64,000 nucleotides of DNA from Ashinkailepas kermadecensis. Taxonomy: Eukaryota > Arthropoda > Thecostraca > Neolepadidae. Position 1 is the stretch's first letter. Every line of letters begins with the position of its first letter. Position numbers and translations under genes: made by a program. The stretch covers positions 77,501-141,500 of the forward strand of contig JAOTOM010004140.1 of assembly GCA_034440615.1 (NCBI GenBank), given 5' to 3'. The notes beneath the pieces are model-generated. The model was not told where the DNA came from and did not search any database. It was given only the letters and a program-made list of their open reading frames with translations. Positions 33,169 through 42,839 of the stretch are shown here, one piece after another.

Positions 33169-34929
33169 AGTATGTTCGTGTTTTTGGTAACTAAGTCAGA
33201 TATCTGTCTCTAATCTAATGAGATGGTTGACTGGGCTGCGTCCGTGACGAAAACCACATTGGAATGGAGATAAAAGAGAATTTGTGTCCAGGTGCCAGGT
33301 TAATCTTTTACTAATCATTCTTTCAAGAAGTTTCCCCAAGCAACTGGTAAGAGCAATTGGCCGAAAATTATTGGGGTTACTGTGATCTTTGCCGGGTTTT
33401 GGAATGGGAATGATGATAGCTTTTCGCCATGTTTCAGGAAAGATGTCATTTGCCCATAATTTATTAAATGTGTCTAAGATGCATTGTTTGGTGTGGTCAG
33501 ACAAATGTCGAAAACAAAATAATGTAATTTGTCAGGCCCTACTGAAGTGTTACCGGCGGAGGAAATGGCATTCTGCAGTTCGAAAAGTTGAAAAGAAGCA
33601 TTGTAGTCCTCAGTATTGTCGGATTGGAAGAGTTCGAGATTGGTGTGAACAGTGTGTTGCGTATTTGGTAGGAAATTAGGTCGGTAATTCACATCGGAGC
33701 TATTATGGGCCATGGTATCAGCTATGGTATTTACTATGGTTTGTGGGTCTGTAATGGTGAGATTGTGGATTTTGAGGGCCGGTAGAGATTTAAATGGGGA
33801 GCGTCCGGACAAGCGTCGGATTAATTGCCATATTTTACTCAAAAGTGTTCGAAATGTCAGATGTTGTAAATATATGGCCGATGAACGGCGCTTGGCATCG
33901 CGAATGATGTGGCGGGTCCTCGCACGTTCGCGGTTACGGATGTATCAATTTTCTTGATCGGGATGTCGTAAATAATTTATAACAGCTCTTTTTCTTATCG
34001 CAATGGCTTTTCAAATTTCTTGACACCACCAAGGTACTCGTTTTCTTTTTGTGAATGGTTTTGTAAGTGGAATAGTCGTGGAAGCTGCCTCGAAAAGTGT
34101 ATTTGTAATTGAGTTGATATTGTCGACGGGAGAAATGTTGGGGTTGTACTGCAAATAAGAAAGCTCCTGAAATGTTGTCCAATCGGCTTTTAAAATCTTC
34201 CAGCGGGGAATAAAACTGGGTGTGGTGTCAGTTGCCGTTGAAAAAGTGGGTGTCAGTTTGATGGGCTAATGGTCGCTGTCGTGGATGTCGGTTTCTATGG
34301 TCCAATCAAAGTCGTTTGCCAGGGTGGGGGAACAAATAGATAAATCAATGGCTGTTGCTGTATTATGTCCAAGATGAAAAAAAGTTGGTTCCCCGGTGTT
34401 AGGTATTACTAAATTATGCCGGTCTAAAATTTGTTCAATGATGTAGCCGCGACTGTCTCCTCGTGTACGTGCTTGATCCCAGGCTGGACTGTGTGCATTA
34501 AAGTCTCCGAGTAATATGAAAGGGTTCTTGAAATGTCCTATAAGGTTTTCTAGATGTGTCAAAATATTTGCGTTGTCGGTTTGTGGTGGAATATAGATGG
34601 AACACACATCTATATTTCTACCGTGTAAACGTAATGTACAAGCTACGGCTTGTAATTGTGTATTAAGTGTAATTTGTGTATGTGTGAAATTATTGTTTAT
34701 GTAAAGTGCTGTACCGCCACTTCGATGTGATCCACGGACCTCGTCGTGACGATATAGTGAATAATTGGAAAGGGTAAAGTTGTATGTATCATTCGGTAAA
34801 AACCATGTTTCTTGGAGTGTTATGAGAATAGGTGTGAGAATACTGAAAACAAAACTTTCATTTCGGCCCATTTGGAGATCAGGCTGCGGCAATTCCATTG
34901 TAATAGTATGGACATCGGGAAGAAAAGTG

Positions 34930-35800
34930 TTATTGTTCGTCTGCACCTTTCGGTGCATGTCGGAGCCAGGAGTGCAGCTCCGGCGGACACGTGTGTTGGG
35001 TGCGGGCGTTGGCGGTGTACCCACCACAGCCGTCCGGCCGACCGGTGACGTTGGCCGGTTCACGGCGGTCAGCCACTGCCGCGGAGGATGCCCGTCGGCT
35101 GGGAGTTGGTCGGGTCACGTGGTTACCGGCCGGCGCCGTGTGCACCGGGCTCGGTCGACGGGCCATGGAAGTGGAGCGCATTTCCCCGGCAGCCGAATGG
35201 CTGCGGGGTCTGGCATTCCTTGTGGAATTCGTTGTCTGTTTGGTCTGTTTGGTTGGAATGGTCGGTGTGTTTTGAGCCAGGGTGGTTTGTGTAGGTGTGG
35301 TGAGTGGTGCAAGTTTTTTTAGTGGAGCTAGACCGGGAATCATGTCGGTTTGCATCGAAGTAGAAGTGGTGTTGACACGAGGGGTGGGTTGAGCAATGCT
35401 GGTTGCCTGTGCGTACGTTTTGGTGGAGGTGGAGGTGGCCTCGACAGACCGCCGGGCCTGGAGGTAGGATACCCCGGTCGTGGCCTTGACAGCGCACACT
35501 TCCTTTTCCTTGCGCCAAACTGGACATTGATTGGATGTGGTGAGGTGATCGGGCGTGTTACAGCTGAGGCAGTGGGCAGGCTTGGAGCAGGTGGAATCAG
35601 GATGGGGTGGTTCTCCGCACTTAGGGCATCGGGCGGTTTGGCGGCACGTCTTACTCCCATGCCCGAAGCGCTGACAATTGAAACAGCGGAGGGGATTGGG
35701 AATAAATACTCGGACTTGGAATCGGATGTAGCCGGCGAGGAGGGTCTTAGGAAGAGTTGTAGAGTTGAAGGTAAGGACAAGGAGGCTTGTATCGCGTTTC
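34930..35800 (-). CDS. LINE-C ORF1 (zinc-knuckle, gag-like), 5' end uncertain
   Basis: The frame covering the three zinc knuckles (about 35690-35555) runs on through a threonine/proline-rich tail to a stop at 34930. A methionine-initiated reading begins only at 35499, after the knuckles, so the true start lies further 5' or is lost. Such proteins coat the element RNA. The downstream endonuclease frame overlaps its end. Confidence 0.75.
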
Positions 35801-35810
35801 TGGCCGTCTT

Positions 35811-36400
35811 TAAATGAGGTAATACTTTAAATGAGGTAATATAAACAATACTAGTTTATAGCAAAGTTATTATTCTCCATATCCCGAATATAGCTCTTAT
35901 TAAATCGTGAATCTCAAAACAAATGATAAAGGTCCAGTCATAAGTACCTACACCATGGACTGCAATTTTAGTCTGAAAGACATCAAAAGCATTTTAAATT
36001 ACATTAATTGAATGACAAATTTCGACATCCTGGTATGCTCATTTTGACATCTCACACCTAACGAAAAACCATTATTTTAACAATGGCCACACGTGACTTC
36101 CTAAACAACCCCAAAGAGTCATACAAGACCAGTGGTTGGTAGCGGCCAAGGCCTGTAGCGGCATTAAATGCCGCCCCCCCCACGATACTATTACCTTAGA
36201 AGGTACACCAAAGTTCGCCTTCAAGATTTGGTGACGTCATAGTTTTTATCTTATATTGCAGAAATTGGTAGCATCAGGCGTGTTTCAATTTCACTGCGCA
36301 TGAGCCAGTTAAAGCATTTTTTCAATTTTCAAAGTTTAAAGAACCTAACCAAGCCGAACCTAACCTATCATAAGTTGCTGATGAATAAAAAATGATTGGT
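35811..36400. other. No gene recognised
   Basis: AT-rich. A short block at 36136-36180 (GTAGCGGCATTAAATGCCGCC) is palindromic and followed by a C run. The LINE-C 5' boundary is probably near 35820. Confidence 0.4.
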
Positions 36401-36990
36401 AGACTTGCAGTTTATGGTAATTTTTTGTTTGTTTTAATTTTTCTTCAGAATACCATGTTCATGACGGTGACTAAGACGATGGGACCACTTATTTTCGGTG
36501 CGAATACGTTCTATTATAAGTTGAGAAAAAAATGACAAATTTTCCAACGGAAAACCTGGTTGCTTGGGTAGTTATTTGGGCTTACGGCCGCATTGACTGC
36601 GTTGGTCATACAGCGCCCATAACACTTGTCTTGTTCCCACCTTAAAGCACAATGTTACCCAAAAGTTTTCACACAAAAATAACAAACATGTTCACAATTT
36701 TGTTTTCTTCAAAAGCAGCTTAGGTTAGGTTAGGTTGGGTTAGGTTTCTTTTTTAGATTGAGAATTTTCAGAAAATGAATGAATTGACATTTTTTTCTCT
36801 CAAAAGATAGGTTAGGCTAGGTTAGGTTAACTCAAAGCCCTTTTTGATAATATTTTGCTCACAACCTGAAAAGTAAGCATTCGCACGGAAAATAAGTGGG
36901 TCCAATCATCTTAGTCACCTTCATAAACATGGTATTCTGCAGAATTATTAAAAAAGAAGAAAAAATCACCTTAAACTGCAAAGTTACCGA
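36400..36990. mobile_element. Long-inverted-repeat element 1
   Basis: Left arm at about 36407-36505 (GCAGTTTATGGT, CTTCAGAATACCATG, GGTGACTAAGACGATGGG) is repeated inverted at 36881-36985. The interior carries the retro-insertion at 36567-36622 and TTAGGTTAGG-type motifs. No coding capacity. Confidence 0.75.
36567..36622 (-). mobile_element. LINE/SINE 3'-end micro-insertion
   Basis: Minus-strand hairpin GGGCGC/GCGGCC with TGAC/GTCA inner stem, then GTAAGCCCAAATAAC. I could not identify a target duplication. Confidence 0.65.
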
Positions 36991-37690
36991 ATACTTCGAA
37001 ATGTTTGGGGGAACTTTTTTGGAATTTTTTTGAAACGTTTTCCCACTTGGAAAGCCTAAACTAACCCAACTTAACCAAACCTAACCAATTTGTTTGCTAT
37101 ATGGAGTTAATTTGGTATAAAAACTTGTCTTGTTACCACCTTAAAGCACAATAATACCGGTTTGGCTAGGTAAGGCTAGTTTAGTTGCTTAACTTGACAT
37201 TTTTTTTTTCAAAAATTTTCAAAAATAAAATAAAATCGGAAATTTTCCTTCAAAAGGAGCAGACGTTAGGTTCGGTTAGGTTGGGTTTGGGTGTTCAAAT
37301 TATTAAATTTTCAGAATCTATCTTGCTTAATCTTTGTTTCTATTTCTTCTACAAAGCAGGGGCGTCGATTTGTATCCTTTTGTGGGGGCCATTGCTCCAC
37401 CAATTTTGATCTTGGCCCCCTCAATGTTGATTTGCCCCCCCTCCCAATAACCAATGCTATTTTTATGCTGAGAAGAAAGTAAAAAAAAGAAGAAAAAAAA
37501 CACCATGCGACTTACATAGCTTAGTTGATGCCAACCAGCACATTTCGTACTGAAATGAAACAGATTTGAATTGGATAGTGGATTGACTCTCCACCCTTTG
37601 CTGCAAAATTGACAACTTTGTGGAGAAAACAAAGGAGTTGGATTTCCTTCCACTTTGCAAGCACAACTTACATCATACAAGCAACCTTAA

Positions 37691-38706
37691 CCCGCGCACG
37701 TCCGGGGGGGGGGAGGGGCAGATATCTGCCCCCCTGCGGTTTTTCCTACTTTACCGCCATACTAATCGGGTTAGCAGGGCCAAACCTCGCATGGCTGCTC
37801 AGTGGTCTTTTCCGCATATCCTCAGAAAATTTTGACCCTGGGTCATCTCAAGTCAAGTCACCAGGTCAGGCGAAGTGACCTAACGTCCCTCCGAGTTCTA
37901 GGTGCCATCACTCCCACAATAATTGGGCGATTGATTTCAAACTTATATCACGTCATGATCTTATCAGGGTCTATAATATGTATATCACGGTTTTTCGTAG
38001 CGTTGACCTGAGGTCAGGTCGTGGCCATGGCTTACCCATTATAGGCCTATGGAAAAATATACAAATGTTTCCTGGTTACATATTTGCTCTCGGAATGACC
38101 TCCAACCGTTATGGCGTGTAGTTGGAACCTATTCGCAATGCTATCGCTGACATTTTTGCTCAGTGGCCCCACCAAGGTCAGCTGAGGTCATCTGAAATCA
38201 CTAGCACATTTCTGCGCATTATATCGCAATGCATTGAGCTAGAAGGCTGAAATTACCGTCATTGTGCTTGTATCGCCAAGACGTGTCGATTTATATATTA
38301 CATGACCTCCCTACTCTACCCCATGACCTTGACCTGAGTTCATTGTTTCGGTGACCCATCTGTTGACCTGACCTTAAATTACACAGCGTAGGTCGATAGC
38401 ACATTTCAACGGCTGTCGAATAGCATTTGCAGTTTGTTTTTATCTCTTACAGGTCCTGAGATATGTGCCAATATCTGAGGGTCCCACCCGATCTGGTCTA
38501 ATTTGACATATGATGACCCAGTGACCTAAATATTGACCTGAGCGAGAAAATGACCGAAATACTTGCGATAGAGCTTGTCACCAGCTATCCAAAAGCGTTT
38601 TCCGTTTGTCGCTACCTCGCATAGTTCTCGAGATCTTAGGGGGGGGGGGCAGACATCTGCCCCCCCGGACATGCGAAGTTGGCGCGGACCGCCGGACGTG
38701 CGAGTG
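37691..38706. mobile_element. TTAA-flanked piggyBac-like MITE 2
   Basis: TTAA lies at 37687-37690 and 38707-38710. Inverted termini are CCCGCGCACGTCCGG on the left and CACTCGCACGTCCGG on the right. Each end has a G-run/C-run hairpin around CAGATATCTG or CAGACATCTG. I count 14 AGGTCA half-sites inside, including a DR4 pair at 38175-38190 and an inverted pair TGACCTGAGGTCA near 38005. Noncoding. Confidence 0.82.
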
Positions 38707-38710
38707 TTAA

Positions 38711-39639
38711 TTCTTGGAAAAGCGGTACATATTTATCGTCGCTTTACCGAGGCTTATTGTACCGATGCACCCGGGCAGAAATCGGGCATATTCCAAATTC
38801 GGTGGAGAAATTCGGCGCAGCCTGGCAATCGCACTCGTGACGTCACAGCTCAGAAATATGGCGGCTGCAGAAGTGACAAACACCTGCTTGTAAGTTATAT
38901 AAGGTCAAAGCCCATCACCAAATGTGTCTGGAGAGACTTGATGGACACTAGCGCGCAATAAATGCAACAAATCGTGGTGGGCGTTCCTCAGAACATCCAA
39001 AATCGTAACATCCAACTAAAAAATTCCAGTTTAAAAAAATCCAGCGCTTAAAGTCTAAATTTGAGGTTGCGGTCGACAAATGTGACGGAGGTGAGACATT
39101 CGTAATGCAATTGCGCGCAGTCTTTAATCCGGAGCCCAATCTCATGTGACGTCGTACTGATTCGTTTTTTGTACTTCGCACTTTCTGATGTATCTGCAGA
39201 TTGGTGTGATTTTAAATAGTGAATAAATAGCCTGCTGCTATTTAATTCCGAAAGGAACAGTAGTTGAAGAAGCAGGCAGGTAAGCTTGAACAAGTCCAGT
39301 CATGCCTTTTTCTGATTTGTGCTCCGGGTTTCCATGTTAATGTCACATAACTACCACGTTTGTCTTCAAGAAGGGCTGTTTTTAGTTTACTTTTATTAAT
39401 ATTTTCACTCCACTGCCCTTAGTGCTTTTTCTGTCCAGGATCGGGGCACCTAGTATTGCATTTCCGTCCAGAGGCTGGCACACCTTTTGGTAAATTTACA
39501 GCTTAAGGCAATTTCTGATTTCTATATTTTTTTTTAAGGCAATGTTTAAGAATGTGATGAACATGATGCTTCTGCTCATTTTTGGTAAATTTGTGTTTTA
39601 AGGTATTTTATGAATTCGTCGAATGTATCATTTCAATGC
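38711..39639. other. No gene recognised
   Basis: Part of the repeat-rich region. 39485-39600 contains GGTAAATTTACAGCTTAAGG-like outer-end sequence of the long-inverted-repeat family. No exon evident. Confidence 0.4.
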
Positions 39640-40382
39640 AATGTTTATGAATGTGACTCAGATGATGGGACCACTCATTTTCTATACAAATGCCTACATT
39701 TCAGGTTGTGAGCAACATAACACCAAAGAGGCTTTTAATTAGGTGACATAGGGTATAATATATATATTTTTTTTTATAACAAAGAAATGCAAGATAACCT
39801 AACATAACCTAGCCGGACCTCCCTGCGGAGAAAAACAAAATCAACACATCAAGGTTTTAAAATTTCAAGCAATATATTTTTGTAAAATAAAAAACCTAAC
39901 CCAACTTAACCTAATCCAACATAAGCTGCTTTTGAAGAAAAAAAATCAAATTCTGTAAAATTTTGGAACAATTTTTGCAAACAAATGTCCAACTTAAAAC
40001 ACCTAATCTAATCTAACACAACCAAACCTAGCACATTTGTTTGCTTGATGGAGCCAAATGTGTAATAACTTGTCTTGTTACCACCTTAAAGCACAATAAT
40101 CTGGTTAGATTATGTTGGGCTAGGTTTTTCATTTGAAAAATTCCAAGAAAATAAATTGCTTGATATTTTTCCAATGTTGTTTTTATAATTGTTTTCTCCA
40201 AAGTCAGGCTAGGCTAGGTTAGGTTAGGTTTTGTTGCATTTTTAATGTATTTCTTTTAATTGCTATGCCACCTAACTCAAAGCCTGTTGTTAATGTAATT
40301 TTGCTCACAACCTGGAAAGAAAGCATTTCCACAGAAAATGAGTGGTGCCATCAGCTTAGTGACATTCATAAACATTGCATTG
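39640..40382. mobile_element. Long-inverted-repeat element 2
   Basis: Left arm 39640-39740 (CAATGTTTATGAATGTGACT, CAGGTTGTGAGCA) is inverted at 40276-40382 (TGCTCACAACCTGG, CATTCATAAACATTG). The interior contains clusters of CCTAA on the left side and TTAGG on the right side, consistent with the inverted symmetry. Confidence 0.75.
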
Positions 40383-41624
40383 GACATTTAAATTTATAAA
40401 TATTAATAAAACACATAAAAGCACAAATTTAATGTCCTTTCCTCTGCAAATGCATGCTTTTCAATTAAAGTAAAAATAACACAAAAAAGAGTGTGGAGTT
40501 AGGAAATATAGCATACAAATAATGTTCAAGATGTATGATAACCTTACCTAACATAGTTCAACTTCCCATACAAGAAATTAATTGGTTTTAATTGAAATTT
40601 TCTAGTCATTTTTCTCAAATATTTTCAACTTTAAAAATAACCTGACCTAAGCTAGCCTCAACTGTGTATTTTTTTTTTTTTAATGGAAAATCATTACAAA
40701 AAATTACTTATCAACAAATGATTTATTACAACTTACCACGAAAGCCTAACCTAACCTGACAGACCTAACCCCTTTGTATGCTTCATGGAGGTAAAAATGT
40801 GTGTAAAACTTGCCTTGTGGTTGCCTTAAACTGCGATAATACCTGGCCTTTTGGGAAAATTCTCAGCTCATGGTACTCTCTGATTTCTTTGAATTTCTTT
40901 TTTAATGTAATGTTTATTAATGTGCTTAACATGATGTAACAACTCATTTCCTCTGCAGATGCACACTTTTCAATTGTGAGGCAAAATAATACGCAAAAGG
41001 ATTGGGATGAAAAATAATGTTCAGATTTAAAAAAAGATGTAACATAACCTAACCTAACCTAGTCGAGCCTTCCATGCAAGAAATGATTTGTATGCCTAAT
41101 TTCCAAGACAAAATTTTGTTCTCAAACATTTTCAACTTAAAAAGTCTAGCATAACCTAATCTAGCTTGAACCGTTTTTGAAGATGTTTTTTGTGAAAAAT
41201 TTACTAACTTACAACAAAAGCCTAGTCTAATGCAACTAGGCGAAACCTAGCGCCTTTGAATGATTCGTGGAGGTAAAATGGGTGTAAAATCTGTCTTGTG
41301 GTTACCTTAGACTGCAATAATACCTTTTTGTGCTACATGGTGCATGTGATGAACCACCATCTGCATGCTGCATGAGAGTATTGCACTTATTGCTTCACAA
41401 TGAACAACAACATGTTGAATGTACTATATTTTCAGGAATGGAATCCTGTGCTGATAACATTATCTGAGTTAGAAATTTGCAAATCAGATCTACATCATTT
41501 TTGTGAATAAATATGATAAATTCATAGAAATACATATACCGGTTTGTGGACAAGAAGTTATTCTGGTGATTTCTGATGTATTGGAAAATGACAACTTTTC
41601 ATGATAGAAGCAGGTAAAGTTTAA

Positions 41625-42482
41625 CCCTCGCCAGTTTTCGGCATTTTACCACCTTCGGCCGTATAGGGGGGGGTACGAACCCCCCCCTGGCGATTCGAAA
41701 CCGTGCATGTTACGAAAACGAACCAAATACGAAAGTTATAGATTCGGCCGAGATCTCGCGATTGGAATTCAGTATGACCTTCTAAGGTCAATGGTTGACC
41801 TTCTAGGTTAGATCAAATGTCTAAAATTGATTTTTTTTGTATTTTCCGAAGAAAATCGTCAGTTATATCGAAACTACTGTCTAAATATGCACGACATGGC
41901 CGGAAACATGTTTATTGGGACCTTGCGAACATGACGACATGTGACACGATGTGATCGGACCAATATGTCATGCACCAAATGAGGTCAAAGCCGTGACCCC
42001 AAATATCCAACTTATTTAAGAGTGGTTCCAATTTCGAAGTTTAGAGTTCCTTAGGGTAAAAATGGACGCTGAATTCGAATTCAGCACGAAAAATTTCCGT
42101 AGGTCAGCTAAAAAAAAGGTCGGAAGGTCAAACGAGGTCAACCGAGGTCACCTATTTTTGGAACATTATTTTTCCAATGAGAACCCATCTGGGCATTGAA
42201 AAATTGCATTGCAAAACACATAATACCAGTCGATGTGGGCAACAATGTCATGGTTATGTGCGATAATCACGTATTTGTTGAAAACTGCTCGGAGGTGCTC
42301 CCTTTTATGACCTCATAACTCTGTGACCTGACATGCCCTCCCAAAAAAAATTTCACCAAAAGTCGTCAAAAGGTTGCCCCAGAGGGTACTGAAAATCTCA
42401 GAGCGATCCGTTCATCGGTTTTGAAGGAATACACAAAAAAACCTTAGGGGGGGGGATTGTACCCCCCCTATACGGGCGAGGG
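41625..42482. mobile_element. TTAA-flanked piggyBac-like MITE 3
   Basis: TTAA at 41621-41624 and 42483-42486. Both termini begin CCCTCGCC; after a 26-bp left insertion both continue CCGTATAGGGGGGGGTAC when aligned inverted. piggyBac itself begins TTAA-CCCT, so superfamily assignment is reasonable but inferred. Ten AGGTCA half-sites by eye, including three in a row with 4-bp spacing at 42125-42150. No open frame of note. Confidence 0.82.
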
Positions 42483-42557
42483 TTAAGTACTTATATCTCA
42501 ATAAGTGGTCAATTCACTAACAAGACAGCAAATTCACTCAAATAGCACTCAAATCAC

Positions 42558-42620
42558 ATGGGCGCTAAATGATCACGCTTTGGTCGAAGCGCCCTTAAAC
42601 CCAAATAACTAACTAACTAA
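42558..42620 (+). mobile_element. 63-bp LINE/SINE 3'-end micro-insertion
   Basis: Perfect 12-bp target duplications CACTCAAATCAC at 42546-42557 and 42621-42632 bracket a 63-bp insert. It consists of the hairpin (GGGCGC at 42560, GCGCCC at 42589), then TTAAACCCAAATAA and (CTAA)n. It is effectively only the 3' recognition structure. Confidence 0.9.
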
Positions 42621-42669
42621 CACTCAAATCACCAGGCGGCCCACTCTTTTTGCAAGTTTAAAATCGATG

Positions 42670-42835
42670 ACAGTGCTTTCTTGCATGGGTGGAGAATCGA
42701 CCCCCGCCATCCCCGCCATGGCGGGGGCTCCGCTCGGGCAACCCCCGCATTGTGGGGGTTGGCCCGGCGGGGGGCCCCCGAGGGGGGCCCGCCGCGCCGA
42801 GCGGTGCACCAGGCACCTCTGTGGTCCTGTGCGGG
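42670..42835. repeat. GC-rich repeat shared with 50200-50345
   Basis: CTTTCTTGCATGGGTGGAGAAT next to CCCCCGCC blocks appears here and, inverted, at 50315-50345 (ATTCTCCACCCATGCTTTCTTG) beside similar CCCCGCC/GGGGGCCC blocks. It is probably a dispersed element of unknown type. Confidence 0.6.
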
Positions 42836-42839
42836 TCGG

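Larger units (their letters stand above)
31040..35810 (-). pseudogene. LINE-C: near-complete RNase H LINE, frameshifted
   Basis: On the minus strand the parts follow the order expected of an I/jockey-type LINE. ORF1 at about 35800-34930 has three zinc knuckles (CFNCQRFGHGSKTC, CPKCGEPPHPDSTC, CLSCNTPDH), an RNA-binding feature. The APE-like endonuclease (34900-34266) has LQETWF, GDFNAHSPAW, IDLSICS and SDH, with its start (QWNCRSL) in another frame. Reverse transcriptase spans 33842-32100 (PKPGKDHSNPNNFRPIALT, FLDISKAYD, FADDSAIW). RNase H (32030-31630) is split between frames: YTDGSK and AELHAI, then WVPSHCGIPGNEKAD. A C-terminal cysteine motif lies in 31478-31188. Several frameshifts separate the parts, so it is inactive. 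The 3' end has a stem GGCAC/GTGCC hairpin (31065-31096) and a TAATTTAAC tail. Confidence 0.88.
36640..41330. repeat. Region of degenerate CCTAA/TTAGG motifs and LIR copies
   Basis: Clusters of AACCTAACCTAA or TTAGGTTAGG recur at least fifteen times (for example 36721, 36806, 37068, 37264, 39795, 39895, 40205, 40745, 41047). They are interspersed with repeated blocks such as CTTGTCTTGTTACCACC then TTAAAGCACAATAAT (36628, 37122, 40068; diverged at 40807 and 41290). Motif orientation switches between left and right halves of the inverted-repeat units. TTAGG is the common arthropod telomere repeat, but here it is internal to repeats and not an array. Confidence 0.75.

Noticed and set aside
36721..36750. 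Interstitial telomere array
   Set aside because: TTAGG motifs come in short, degenerate clusters tied to inverted-repeat arms, not in a continuous array.
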